42,180 nucleotides of DNA, from IMG/VR virus record IMGVR_UViG_3300018036_001109, positions 1 through 42,180 of that record. One strand, written 5' to 3'. Both the position numbers and the translations under genes were made by a program. A model generated the notes under the pieces. That model ran no database searches, was not told the DNA's origin, and saw only the letters and a list, made by a program, of their open reading frames with translations. The DNA is from a virus. The stretch's first letter is position 1; each line of letters opens with the position of its first letter. This document shows, piece after piece, positions 33,401-40,264 of the stretch.

Positions 33401-36300
33401 TCTAATAAACTAAACGGAGTTGTTAAACTGTAAAACCTATTACCTGTATCAACAACATTAAACTCGCGAACTTTTTTCGCGCCGTTACCAATCATATCAG
33501 TCCAATAAAATGCTGACTGTTTTGATTTGTCCGATTGCCATTTTTCAATAATCTTATCTACTAAAGTTCTTGCAGATCCATCAATACCTAAATTTGAAGC
33601 AATGTTAATAAATGATCGTTTAAACTTAGCATATTCTTTTCTAGCATAACGGATGGCTTTAACCATATTAAAATCTTTATTAGTAATATGATAAATTGCT
33701 AAAGGTAATGCACCACTATGTTGAGTAAACTTAGTACCGTATTCTGAAAGTTGGCCTAAGTCTCTTAAATTACTAACTCCAGGAAACACTCCTGAAAACT
33801 CATTAACATTTTCAATAATGCTATTAACATGATCATTAACTTCACCATATGTAAAGTTAACAATATTTTGATTCAACGGATTGTTTTGTAAGTTAATTGG
33901 AAACTCATATTTGCCATTACTGTTTTTATCTGCTTCACTAGTACAGCGTAAAATAATATTATCACCGGTTGTAAGATCGTTAGTAAACGTAATATATGCA
34001 ACACCGTTTTCTCTGTTAATTTCCCAATCTGCTCTACGCTCATTGTTAACCCAAACACTAACTTCTAGTTCGTTAAGATCTCCACTGCGATTATAAACAT
34101 CGATAGCAAAGTTATTTTTTTGACCTTCAACAACATATTGACGAATAACTTTTTGCTGACTTTCTGTTGTTGCTTTTTTCCAACCACTTACATTTTCATA
34201 AGTGTTTAAATCTGTATACTTTCTTAAAGTAGTAGTATCTGTTTTTTGAGTATATTGAACTTGATTTACTTGGTATGTAAATTCGTCATTTAACAGATCA
34301 AAGTTAAAAAGTATATCTCCACTATTTTCAATGTTTCTATAACTTAACGGAAATCCTAGCACACTATCGTTAGTACCAGTTCCAACTTTATAACTAAAAA
34401 GTTTTGTTCCTTTAAATGTAGTTGATATATAACTATCAAAATTTTCATCTGAAGAACTATACAAATTAAAGTATGGTGGTTGGTTTGCAGAAATCTTTTC
34501 TTGTGCTTTAATCCACTTGGTTCCATTGTACCAATAAATTTTGCCTTGATTTTCAATACCTGCTTTAATCAAAACAGTTTCGTTTGTTAATGGATCTGTA
34601 TCTGACTCTTCTTGTAATGCAATTTGACGTATACTGTTATGATCGATAAATTTAACTTTATAAATCTTACCATTAACACGCTGGTCTGGGTCTGCTGTAA
34701 ATAGAATACGCAAACCATCTGCTAAATCAATACCATCAATGTTATATCCAATCGAACCTTCAATTAATGAAAATACATCAATAGTCTTGTCGTCAATTAA
34801 ATCAACATTTGTTTTAAATTTAGATCCAAAATTGTAAAGTCTTAATCCTGCATCAAATTCGATAATTGGTCTTGTTGCCCTTGCTGATTGATCAATATCA
34901 ATTGGAGTGCCATTTTCTCTAGCAACAGTTTCAATTACTGATCTATGAAACCATCTGTTATGTCTGGTCCAAGGGTTTCCGTCAATTGCCGCTCGATTAA
35001 TTGTGATATAATCTTTATCCTTAGGATAGTTTAGTGCTTGACCAAACGGAAGTTTGTCAAAATTATCACTATCAAAAGGTACAAAAACACTTTCACTATA
35101 AGGTCCTGTAATTTCAAGATCTGATTTAGCAATTAAGTTAATAGAATCTCCCACACCTTCAACATACCAAGTACCTTGAGCATATTTTGCAGGTGTAACA
35201 TCTCCTAAAAATTCTACTAACATACCGTTTGAAAGTTCTACATCTGTTCTTGTTTGGTATGTCTTCTTTTGTAATATTTCTTCTTCTACATTAATTTCTG
35301 TATTTTCTAAAATATTAAAAATATTAATTAAGCCACTAGTATTAACATCGTCTTTACTAATATAAAATAGTTTATCAGGTGCATCTAAAGGCACCGTAAA
35401 TTTAATTTTACCCTTTTCAACAAACACAGTTGCCGACTCAATGCCGTCAGTCCATAGTGTTGAAATATTATCTCCTTGGGTAAATCCCTCGATGCCGCCT
35501 TCTACAGGTTCTACTATGTATTCACCAGTGTCGTAACCATCGAAATCATATAACTCGGCTTCAAACTTACCTGGAGCAATAACACCTTCGACTGTTTCTG
35601 TAACTATAGCCTGTCCTGGAGTAAATGCCCTATTAGTGGCAAACGCAATAGGATACCCAGGGGTGTCAACCTCAAAGATGTAAGTCTGACCTTTGTAAAG
35701 TTTTAAAGTAGGATTTTGTGTTAGGCCCGTAGGCGTAAATTTATATGCTACGTTGTCGTCATTCTCCTCTATTGTTACTTTAAAAGTTGAAACAATTTCT
35801 TTATTTTGTCCGTAAATAGGTAAAACTTGTGGTCCGGCTGGTAACCAATAATATTCGCGGAAGTTTACAAACTTATCCCAGTCGATATGTGGATTCCATG
35901 CATAATATTCTTGTGCATTAATTTTTGAATGGTTAGTATTAGAATTTCCAAATGCTGATAGTTGATTTATAAAGTCATTATAGTCTTTATAAAAATCAAC
36001 ATTATTAAATTGGTCTTTGATAACTACAGAAGGCTCTAACTGATAATTTTCTCTATCTGAATTTACATCATCAATGTAGTTGTCATCAGGTCTAAATGCT
36101 TTAGCATCTCTTCTGCCGAAATAAGAACTAATCTTTTCAATCTCGCCAGGTTGCATTAACTGGTCAAGTGTACTGTTAAGAAACTTCTTGTTTGCTACTG
36201 TTCTAAAATAACGAGGTAAGTGTTGTAAACTGGTTCTTTTTTCGTTTTCGTTATCACCAGGTTGAATTGGAAACTCGTTTTGATCATTTTCAAAAGCCAT
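21412..36300 (-). CDS. Giant multidomain baseplate/tail structural protein (4,962 aa)
   Basis: One uninterrupted frame. The N-terminus (ENEKRTSLQHLPRYFRTVAN; WDKFVNFREYYWLPAG near residue 130) resembles a very large structural protein I recall in marine T4-like phages. Visible parts in order: N-terminal beta domain (1-450); mixed region with IRYARKEYAKFKRSFINIAS near 890 and YIPPTPTKLGLWP near 1020; carbohydrate-binding-like units at about 1478, 1735, 2233 and 2844; seven FG-GAP-like repeats (2149-3110 onward); GxGY units near 3552, 3913 and 3950; and about eight beta modules from 4000 to the end of type 'GDGST..F...V.VNG..DYTV...F..P..G'. It follows gp6 by TAATG, in the slot of T4 gp7 (about 1,030 aa), so a baseplate-wedge or fibre-network role is likely. 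Confidence 0.85.
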   Translation of the reverse strand: MAFENDQNEFPIQPGDNENEKRTSLQHLPRYFRTVANKKFLNSTLDQLMQPGEIEKISSYFGRRDAKAFRPDDNYIDDVNSDRENYQLEPSVVIKDQFNNVDFYKDYNDFINQLSAFGNSNTNHSKINAQEYYAWNPHIDWDKFVNFREYYWLPAGPQVLPIYGQNKEIVSTFKVTIEENDDNVAYKFTPTGLTQNPTLKLYKGQTYIFEVDTPGYPIAFATNRAFTPGQAIVTETVEGVIAPGKFEAELYDFDGYDTGEYIVEPVEGGIEGFTQGDNISTLWTDGIESATVFVEKGKIKFTVPLDAPDKLFYISKDDVNTSGLINIFNILENTEINVEEEILQKKTYQTRTDVELSNGMLVEFLGDVTPAKYAQGTWYVEGVGDSINLIAKSDLEITGPYSESVFVPFDSDNFDKLPFGQALNYPKDKDYITINRAAIDGNPWTRHNRWFHRSVIETVARENGTPIDIDQSARATRPIIEFDAGLRLYNFGSKFKTNVDLIDDKTIDVFSLIEGSIGYNIDGIDLADGLRILFTADPDQRVNGKIYKVKFIDHNSIRQIALQEESDTDPLTNETVLIKAGIENQGKIYWYNGTKWIKAQEKISANQPPYFNLYSSSDENFDSYISTTFKGTKLFSYKVGTGTNDSVLGFPLSYRNIENSGDILFNFDLLNDEFTYQVNQVQYTQKTDTTTLRKYTDLNTYENVSGWKKATTESQQKVIRQYVVEGQKNNFAIDVYNRSGDLNELEVSVWVNNERRADWEINRENGVAYITFTNDLTTGDNIILRCTSEADKNSNGKYEFPINLQNNPLNQNIVNFTYGEVNDHVNSIIENVNEFSGVFPGVSNLRDLGQLSEYGTKFTQHSGALPLAIYHITNKDFNMVKAIRYARKEYAKFKRSFINIASNLGIDGSARTLVDKIIEKWQSDKSKQSAFYWTDMIGNGAKKVREFNVVDTGNRFYSLTTPFSLLDISAKAVYVYKNDQQLMHSVDYTFTDEGFIRLEDSLEIAVNDVITIYEYESTDASYIPPTPTKLGLWPLHFPVKYTDNTYRTPQVVIKGHDGSIIKAYGDYRDDVILELEKRIYNNIKVQYDKDIFDIDSFVGHRSRETQFTKNNIDDIIITDFIEWLSIAGDPDYTDFSFYDREDSFTWNYSIMSDPDGKPLNGFWRSVYNEYLSTDTPNTTPWKILGFVEMPTWWTEVYGPAPYTKENLILWEDLEVGRVREPNKPIRYRPNYARKDLTKYVPVNSQGQLVSPYESGYARGLIAPDTNKAFVFGDEAPTETAWRRSSELPFALINAWLICQPAKVIGTGFDRARIVRSAANELIYNTSNKRLTPTDIIFPNTAESQTRVTTAGLVNYMFNYINADVTKLNETYSEQVKTIGVQLGFKMGGFSTPAKFKLLLDSRTPSNKGNVFIPEENYKIFFNVSTPIDTVSYSGVIIEKNASGFVVKGYDRSRPYFLYNKPIDRASDPVVNIGGVSEPFLEWQNGEQYRVGQIVRNGDNFFRVKVTHTGAGFNLDNFTRLAELPIEGGVEGVIRRNFELDATQLKYGTLMRTPQEVIDFLLGYGQWLEYKGFSFDNFNREIETIENWELSAREFLFWTTQNWSSGALLTLSPSASNLKFSKDYAVVDNIFDNFYDYTLLKADGQKLSENFANTIRTNQNEFGLKLKNTADGIYFLKLPLVQKEHVVLIDNTTVFNDTIYSPASGYRQARIKGVGYRTSGWNGSFDVPGFTYNDVRIKDWEENTDYAIADIVKHKTFYYSAKKKIPGSLNFDDTEWYRLPQEPKSELIPNFDYKANQFADFYDLDTDNFDSEQQRIAQHLIGYQKRQYLENIIPDPVSQYKFYQGFIQDKGTQNSLSKLFDALSNTENSSLEFFEEWAFKVGQYGASGGFEEVEYLIDESKMRLQPQPFQLVQNIDPQATDLVYRYAKNDVYSKPENYNHTPFPTKDLSDSDSYIKTAGYVAEDDIDFKFTNYDSILDFSVKSVSVGQYVWVSKRGQSWDVLRQTETPFKVKSIINSDSSSSIEIELNRVPQFEKDDIIGVLGTIPDSERFYKVKRVSLNIVYAETTGEVPDVPEANGFLVKLNSVRVPSLTDVNAVVTRDNYSANERVWVDSDEVNRWTVLENTNNYKLNQKSYNATLDGVFGSDTRRFGSSISANDINTVVAVGVPNPTNTSLGRVDIHYRAAENLNMIQSQVLDCPPNLFTGGESFGSSTAVSTDGKFIVVGIPYAGNVKTTYKGTFDPVSTYQQDDIVQYTNQFWKAKTTVFPSDDSLAYPSFASHVNAVVGTDDDGVYDNLWLILRGNFTFQEEVTDHVLIRAQSVQYEGSAVGDKLQLIWNSKNTRYPSGVNPFNDSNILSSDFFTGEHIIEEKVDDILLVDNTQAIPDIGETISSDIALGIVVYKYTTGDNRTLIYVNETNGDFADEGTLTVGDINIGSYERAVQQPNDDLAGWWKIPVGQTFNVTQTIETKPYLIVQDIIKQAEVRTVNYWENVYNIVDDADPGVPSYIETLTWNSEAGYEISDKWVFRLPKTLENDITAPNDEFQFWFNEYRNADGIVQEPSVIAPELDHDYLNRTTHRVYDIWDGWANVNLTNFDNSGSPTPGDPDYNPNYGNPYIPVVGDIVRDNDTLATGEVMYVEKVFNNLRLFLRNTTGTWKKGSEFGNISSLSIVEGSQGAGTIRLVGTTIGVYLTNNTVGPLIVIDRGENLTPGSTRTLQNFEYWVYKQTVIQGSPREANPPSLSNNDWTRVYNIPVTETGIASGLVRQGAYAVYERNASNFYVLTNVYTMPDSTNYKHLGATIDLITRPDGSRAIYISSKGNNTFAEPGRINIINYDESLGWQLGSDENYRGEHDPTITYYEGEYVKYAEEIYQATTNVLPRAFNLADWVLVETGVDLNGYIPNNTGFIVGNDSALETSNLLQFGSNYDVSKNGHVLASVVKYGDQVDSALSTPKLAIYRLINGQFLWDQLVDSEKVDINYGSSVAVSDDGKFIAVGATNWSTTYTNAGAVYLYESIHGTFSLVQTLTGPKGLPNEKFGSKVKFSGDRLVITSSGGDSTSITEFDANLTLFDNGTTLFNTTLTDTGEIFVFELTGNRYVYADKIKNSDPNVVYFGEVLAVSNNHIYAGLPTYLNEEENSSPGAVFDYRSPSTGKLWTRKRQARPVVDVNKIKSVSIYNKQTNVVDEYLDYIDPLQGKIAGPAEVELSYKTTYDPASYNIVDDSVVGVVKDATIFNTVDIVGKLWWDIDAVRFINPYSNTGNIFSVTNQFNTIFPGTEVEIYEWVETTLLPSEWDEDADTEEGLTRGISGKSKYGDSVYSTRRVYDEPAQKFTNYNYFWVRNKKTVPDVPGRSISGADVQELIRDPNGQGYKYVNLLRDNEWALHNLGSSITGKDSVIKFSYWTIDNLEQNIHNQYNIITDGLGTSIPKSDLEEKWFDSLIGFDKQGREIPDRQLGNQDKYGVLNNPRQTMFVNRVEALKQAIERVNIVLKQNVLIDDFDLSDLDSNDPKPTLASRLYDLTIDTDLELQYVSVSKVRTAQLNATIIDGKLIRVDIVDGGRGYKTNPTVEFVTTAGENAEVALEINSIGSVISATVINQGSNYSSTDVITVRKFSVLVNTDTSYANRWSVYEYVGGNYPWNRIISQSYDVRDYWSYDNWYAEGYNELTKADFVIDETYELESLDDVYGQIVKINNVGSGGWLLLRKIDEQVNVDYTINYETIGRENATVQLSKALYDYSDELVGYDSFGYDDSAFDLIPVQELRIILSSLRDKIFVDDLAIHYNELFFAQMRYILSEQPFIDWAFKTSFVKAKHNVGKLRKDITFNNDFLESYEEYVKEVKPYKTKIREYLSTYEGDDNTQTIVTDFDLPPYYSDARGKIVPVDTRVVNDTVQVNGITSYPQKHWLENVSFKIKEINIYEAGSGYLNAPSVEISGGGGTGAVAEAYIGKNGSISEIRITNPGTGYISAPTITLNGSPGDNGTVAKASAVIGDSNLRATHLAVKFDRVTGAFFITTLDETETFTGTGGRYKFTLKWPVDLRTNKIKITIGDDEILSRDYTITNVNDSNGRTHDRKIGQIVFNTPPANNKTITIEYFKDISLLTAADRINLFYNPTTGQLANDLGQLLDGIDYGGVQVKSFNFGGGSGWSADSWFTSAYDTYDNTYEDEVFRLSDDSTKIYDFAKALETGIEYNVYKNGIRIDDPNFGTGNPVTNPNAIIQSITGASQTGFILTDDGTIVESTVIKFDEEILPTQSGDVIVIRKNTSDGSFIPDPRAYDTLITGGDLAYATASGINPEDIVIDGDGFVTPTTSKGPEELIPGQVLDTLDIKVYDRVGEGGSRIESVAYVGDNVTKIFNYDGQPQSKFAIFVKVNNIVRTDYTVDYKNKTITFTSAPAINSSVNIITMSGNGEEILDLDTFTGDGSTIQFLTRVDWKDELNSLITVNGEKVDYILETTDSSYDTANKVAITFGQAPAEGAVINYGIYASNAQTFSEIKTDNIRSDGSTSTYELSLTPFSSLPASHNLIVRVGDNILNAGYNESFIIDDRVEYALRNWQQPGGTLGANDILVLLNGVELTYTIDYIFRPANSSVEIFENVKVPGARLDVYVTVDGEYTVSGNTITLNTVPPEDEIFRVTHFSRHDIQEIDRKNYDIVTRTTLNFESAGDIEYNHLKAGLIKLERQTIDAEYVWIIVNGKIQTPSVDYKVTNDRFFVRMATPLNENDAVEVIQFAESGPTVSKFGFRQFKDMLNRTVYKRLGDVNKYRLQADLKQFDKEILVENGETMFIPDKANNVPGVVFVNGERIEYMVKDGNSLQQLRRGTLGTGVRDIHNVGDELFDQGFQQTIPYQDKTLVNTYEGDGTTSEFTLDWTPASVNEFEVFVGGKRQRKNAMYMFDPTVDQDSPEGDVLQPAQYSILGNTMTLLTAPADGVRITVIRRVGKVWNDPGKTLGKTENAIAQFLRAEEVDLPK
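26805..29868 (-). repeat. Seven FG-GAP-like repeats within the giant protein, split by an insertion
   Basis: Seven segments share the pattern [FYL]Gxxxx(x)VSxDGxxxxVGxP and are followed by a 'G.v.iY' strand. Their lead aromatic or Leu residues are at 2149, 2208, 2795, 2920, 2977, 3034 and 3110 of the giant protein. Spacing is 57-59 for most pairs, 76 for the last, 125 between the third and fourth, and 587 between the second and third. This is the signature of an integrin-alpha-like beta-propeller; the two larger gaps hold carbohydrate-binding-like and other modules. Confidence 0.65.
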
Positions 36301-39300
36301 TAGTAACTGCTTCCTCCGCTATTTGAAGTAGATTGGATCCCAGCATTTCCACTGGAAGCCGTTGTAGTTATAGCACCTGTCGCTCTTAACCTTGATGCTG
36401 TAACACTGTCGATAATTTCGACGTCGTCGACTGTTGCTCCTGAGATAAAAATCTCATCGCTTTCAGTTGTTATTTCGTATAAACTACCAAATGCTTTGTC
36501 TGTTTGTTTAGGAACAAGAACTACTGTACTAATATTAGGAGCAGTTGATGTCATAATAAATGTTGACAATTCTGAAAAACTAAACTTGTCTCCAAAGTCC
36601 CAAAATTCTAAACTAAAGAATGTATTAATAGCATTGATAATTTGTAATTTAATATCGTTATCATTAGTAACAATGTCTGGATTCTTAACAACTTTAAATG
36701 TTGCTTGTAAATCTAAATCTGCTTTGTTTCCAAATAAAATTTTATATTTTACTGGATGGTAAATTACTTCGTCACTGATCGATTTAATCTTATTAATTGA
36801 ACTTCCAAAACTCTGGAACAATGCATCAGTGCTAGGTGGTAGAGGTTTAGTATCTCTAGTACCTGTTAAATATTCTCTATATGATCTATCATATGTTTTT
36901 GTTAATAAGAATGTATCAACAATATTTGTTGAACTAGGATCAATTCTATTGTTTTCATCAGCACTGTGTACATATTGGAATTTAAGATCGCCTCTTCCAA
37001 CATATGCTTTATAATTTGTAACTAATGAAAGTGTAGAAGTTGTACCCGAATACTGTTTAAAAACATCAGCATCAATGAAGTAAAAAATTACACCATCGTC
37101 ATAACTAGATAGTGGTCCTGTTGCTGATTCATTTTGTCTAACAACAATATTTTCAACTTGAGGATTAATATAATTATAATTTGTTGATTTATTATTGCTA
37201 ATAACTTCTTTTAAAAATACAAATTTCTGATCTGGATTTGTGTCAGGATCAACAAACTGTAAAAACGATTCTGGATTATCAATAACACCGTCATCGTCTG
37301 AATCAAAAAACCCTACTTCTACTTTTTTACTATTAATATATCCTTCAGCATCTCTATATTCTTTAGTGATTTGCCAAGGAAAATCAACAGTTAATGGTGC
37401 CGCACTATCAGGAGTTTTGTTAATAGAAAGTAAGTTAATCTTATCTCTAATAACTTTACCACTTCTGCTATCATAAATTCTATCTGTTTCATCGAAGTAA
37501 AACTTAACTTCCTTATCACTTTCAAAGATATAACGCACACCCCTGTATGTAATAGTATATTTTTCTCCGTCAGTTTCAAACAATAACACCCAACTTGAAT
37601 CTAAATTCTGATTTGAAGTATCACCTGTTTTACCCATATTAAATGCGTTACTAACGTTTAAGTTATTATTGAAAATAATTCTCCATTCTCTGTCTACAAC
37701 ATTATATCTTAGACCGAATGTTCTATATGCAAAAATTTGTTCTGCCATCTGTGAACTAACTGCGTCTGTAATGTTAGTTGCAAACTTAGGCTTAATTTCG
37801 TTAAGTATTGCGCCTGTTGGAATAACATCGTTAAACACAATAGGGCCAGTACCATCTTCAAAGTTTTCAGTACCGTCGGCGTTTATTCTAACTACTTTAG
37901 TCCAAAGGTAAGTTACGGCACCATCTGGTGTTGCATCACCAGTTTCTAATTTGTTTTGATTTTTAGTATCAAAATACTGTCCTGTTGGAGCAACAAATTT
38001 AATAATTGAATTTGGCTCTAAATATCTTAATGTACTACCTGTAAATGGACCTGTTGTATATTTGATACCTAATGTATCTGTTAAATATCCGCTCGAGTTA
38101 TTTGTTTGATATGCTACTTGAGTCCAACTTGCAGACAAGTCGCCAGCGGAAATTTTAGGAAACTCTCCTAAGTAAAAGTTCTTAACTTCTTGACTAGTTA
38201 ATAATGGTTGAATTGTATTTGCAATTCGACCTTCAACATCTGTTCTAGTAGCAAAACTAAAATTAATACGTTTGCTTAAAACTTCTTTATAAATTGCACC
38301 GTCATTACCATAAATGTTAGTGCTAGAATATTTTCCAGTAGCATCAATTAAATCAAAGTACCTACTTACTCCGCTTGCTGTTCTATTAACACTTTTTGCT
38401 TTTACAACTTCTTGACTAACTGTTAACGGTGCTACGTTATAATCTTCAGCAGTAATCATTCTATTTTGTGTATAGTAAGTTGCTGGAGCGTTTTGTTTAA
38501 TACTTCTTGTTGATTCAGTTGAACTTGAATTGTCAACTGTATATTTTAAAGACATAGTAATGCTAAGAACTTCGTTAGTACCGGAAGCACTTAGATAAGG
38601 AACACTGACACTAATATTTGTCATACTATCAGGAGTAATAGTAAGTTTACTTCCTATGCCTTTTCTAAAATAACATCTAAAATTTCCTTTAGGTAAGTTT
38701 CCAAACGTGCCGTCTGAGAAAATTAAACTAATTCTATCTTCAATTCTACTTAAAACAGCAAAGACGTTTCTTTGATTTTTATTTAAACTGTTGTAGATAA
38801 TATTGTTACCTTCAACACTATCAACCTTTGTCCATAATTCTTGTTCATTGCCGTTGGTATCTAATTTATAAAGCCAAACATCTGAATTATTAATATTTGT
38901 AGTGTCAATAGCAACTGATTGATTTTCGATTGGGCTTTTAATACTAAAGTTTCCTTGGTCTAAAACTCCCTGTCTAAAATGTGCAAAGTATCCTGTATTT
39001 GACGAACCTGCTCCTTTACCGTCTTCTCTATATAAGAATGCTAAACTGTTACCAGGTAATGGAGTTTCTTCAGAGATTGTGTTAGAGTTAATAGTACAAC
39101 TTGTTACTTCAAACACTACATTTTTTTCGCCTACGTTTTTACTAAAACTATAAACTGGAAGATTAGTATTTGTAGCATTAAATCTATATTGTTCTGTAGT
39201 AATGCCGTCAACCTGTCCTTTTTTAACAGGTCTGCCAACAATACCATTTTCTGGTAATGCTGAATTTAAAATTTTACGGAATTGTTCTGACCAATCAGGA

Positions 39301-39746
39301 TTACTTGGATCGTTCCAAACAATAGTTTGTCCTGATAAGTTTACTCCATTTGCATCTACAATATCTTCAGTTGTAGAAACACTATCAAACTTTAGTAAAC
39401 CATTTGCACTTTGATTACGCTTTGGATTGTAAGAAAGTAGTCGTGCTAAACGTAGTACGGATTCTCTACGTTCTGCAAGTTCGATAAAGTTTTCACGAGC
39501 ATTAAGATCTACTCTAAATGCCAAGTTTTGCCCGAGGTAAGCAATAAGGTCAATTAGAGCAAGATATTCTGAGGATTCAATATAATCGTTAAAGTCTTCT
39601 GGATAGTTTTCACGCAAATATGCGATCATTGTTCTACGTAGACTATCAAAGTCATATGACCTAAAGTCTGCGTTTCTAAATGTTTGATATACTCTCTTCC
39701 AGTCTTCTGCAAGCAGTAATCTATTCTGTCTATCCGTTGTTGACAT
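36300..39746 (-). CDS. 6: Baseplate wedge protein gp6
   Basis: The 1,148-aa protein has the gp6 N-terminal signature: WKRVYQTFRNADFRSYDFDS, YPEDFNDYIESSEYLALIDL and LGQNLAFRVDLNARENFIEL, then LARLLSYNPKRNQSANGLL. Further on, IKQNAPATYYTQNRMITAED (around residue 415) is the baseplate-J-like motif. gp6 forms the dimeric wedge framework that rings the T4 baseplate hub. T4 gp6 has 660 residues; this one is about 490 longer, with added beta-rich segments between residues 560 and 1,000 and a serine/glycine-rich tail (TTASSGNAGIQSTSNSGGSS). ACGAGGAA precedes the ATG. The TAA overlaps the giant gene's ATG by one base. Confidence 0.93.
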   Translation of the reverse strand: MSTTDRQNRLLLAEDWKRVYQTFRNADFRSYDFDSLRRTMIAYLRENYPEDFNDYIESSEYLALIDLIAYLGQNLAFRVDLNARENFIELAERRESVLRLARLLSYNPKRNQSANGLLKFDSVSTTEDIVDANGVNLSGQTIVWNDPSNPDWSEQFRKILNSALPENGIVGRPVKKGQVDGITTEQYRFNATNTNLPVYSFSKNVGEKNVVFEVTSCTINSNTISEETPLPGNSLAFLYREDGKGAGSSNTGYFAHFRQGVLDQGNFSIKSPIENQSVAIDTTNINNSDVWLYKLDTNGNEQELWTKVDSVEGNNIIYNSLNKNQRNVFAVLSRIEDRISLIFSDGTFGNLPKGNFRCYFRKGIGSKLTITPDSMTNISVSVPYLSASGTNEVLSITMSLKYTVDNSSSTESTRSIKQNAPATYYTQNRMITAEDYNVAPLTVSQEVVKAKSVNRTASGVSRYFDLIDATGKYSSTNIYGNDGAIYKEVLSKRINFSFATRTDVEGRIANTIQPLLTSQEVKNFYLGEFPKISAGDLSASWTQVAYQTNNSSGYLTDTLGIKYTTGPFTGSTLRYLEPNSIIKFVAPTGQYFDTKNQNKLETGDATPDGAVTYLWTKVVRINADGTENFEDGTGPIVFNDVIPTGAILNEIKPKFATNITDAVSSQMAEQIFAYRTFGLRYNVVDREWRIIFNNNLNVSNAFNMGKTGDTSNQNLDSSWVLLFETDGEKYTITYRGVRYIFESDKEVKFYFDETDRIYDSRSGKVIRDKINLLSINKTPDSAAPLTVDFPWQITKEYRDAEGYINSKKVEVGFFDSDDDGVIDNPESFLQFVDPDTNPDQKFVFLKEVISNNKSTNYNYINPQVENIVVRQNESATGPLSSYDDGVIFYFIDADVFKQYSGTTSTLSLVTNYKAYVGRGDLKFQYVHSADENNRIDPSSTNIVDTFLLTKTYDRSYREYLTGTRDTKPLPPSTDALFQSFGSSINKIKSISDEVIYHPVKYKILFGNKADLDLQATFKVVKNPDIVTNDNDIKLQIINAINTFFSLEFWDFGDKFSFSELSTFIMTSTAPNISTVVLVPKQTDKAFGSLYEITTESDEIFISGATVDDVEIIDSVTASRLRATGAITTTASSGNAGIQSTSNSGGSSY

Positions 39747-39766
39747 CTATTATTCCTCGTTATAAG

Positions 39767-39774
39767 TATTTATT
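39767..39774 (-). promoter_or_regulatory. Late-promoter-like box (AATAAATA) before gp6
   Basis: The minus strand reads AATAAATA in the 56-base gap between gp25 and gp6. A start six bases on gives a leader of about 14 bases that holds CGAGGAA, the ribosome binding site for gp6. Confidence 0.5.
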
Positions 39775-39802
39775 TGTTTTCGTAAACTGAGTACTTAATT
39801 CT

Positions 39803-40249
39803 TTAACCTAAGAACCCAGCATTCTGGTCGAAGGAAAATTTCATCTGCTCTGATATATTGTAAGGTAGATATGATAACTCACATTCGATTTGAATACCGC
39901 TTTCGTACTGGTCTACAATAACATTTGTAGCATTAACACGAGGGTCACTATTAATAATGGTTGTTACATCAGTTACGATGGCTTCTTTAAGTGTTTCAGT
40001 CATTGGTTCAAATAATACGTCCCATATAATTGTTCCAAATTCTGGATTTTCTAACTTTTCACCTTGCCTAATATGAAAGTGATTTAATAGATCTTGTTTA
40101 ATTAAACCAATATCATATAAAGTATATTGCTCGTTGTCAGGATTAACCGTACTTAGGCCTCTATAAGTTGACTGTTTTACCGGTTTTGGCTCTACAGCAT
40201 TACTTTTAATCCTAACTGTTTGAACTGTATTCTTTTCAAGTGTGCTCAT
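39803..40249 (-). CDS. 25: Baseplate wedge protein gp25
   Basis: The 148-aa product matches gp25: YTLYDIGLIKQDLLNHFHIR, then QGEKLENPEFGTIIWDVLFE (residues 62-81), which is the conserved core of gp25-like baseplate proteins shared with contractile injection systems, and a C-terminal IQIECELSYLPYNISEQM segment. T4 gp25 has 132 residues, so the length agrees, with a 15-20 residue N-terminal extension. It joins the wedge to the sheath initiation site. A GATAAATA box lies five bases before the ATG, leaving no room for a leader; GGA is the only purine run, so translation may be leaderless from this promoter or coupled to gp5 by readthrough. Confidence 0.93.
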   Translation of the reverse strand: MSTLEKNTVQTVRIKSNAVEPKPVKQSTYRGLSTVNPDNEQYTLYDIGLIKQDLLNHFHIRQGEKLENPEFGTIIWDVLFEPMTETLKEAIVTDVTTIINSDPRVNATNVIVDQYESGIQIECELSYLPYNISEQMKFSFDQNAGFLG

Positions 40250-40254
40250 ATCAA

Positions 40255-40262
40255 TATTTATC
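40255..40262 (-). promoter_or_regulatory. Late-promoter-like box (GATAAATA) abutting the gp25 start
   Basis: The minus strand reads GATAAATA in the 15-base gap between gp5 and gp25. A T4-type start six bases downstream falls exactly on the A of the gp25 ATG at 40249, predicting a leaderless message if active. Confidence 0.4.
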
Positions 40263-40264
40263 CG

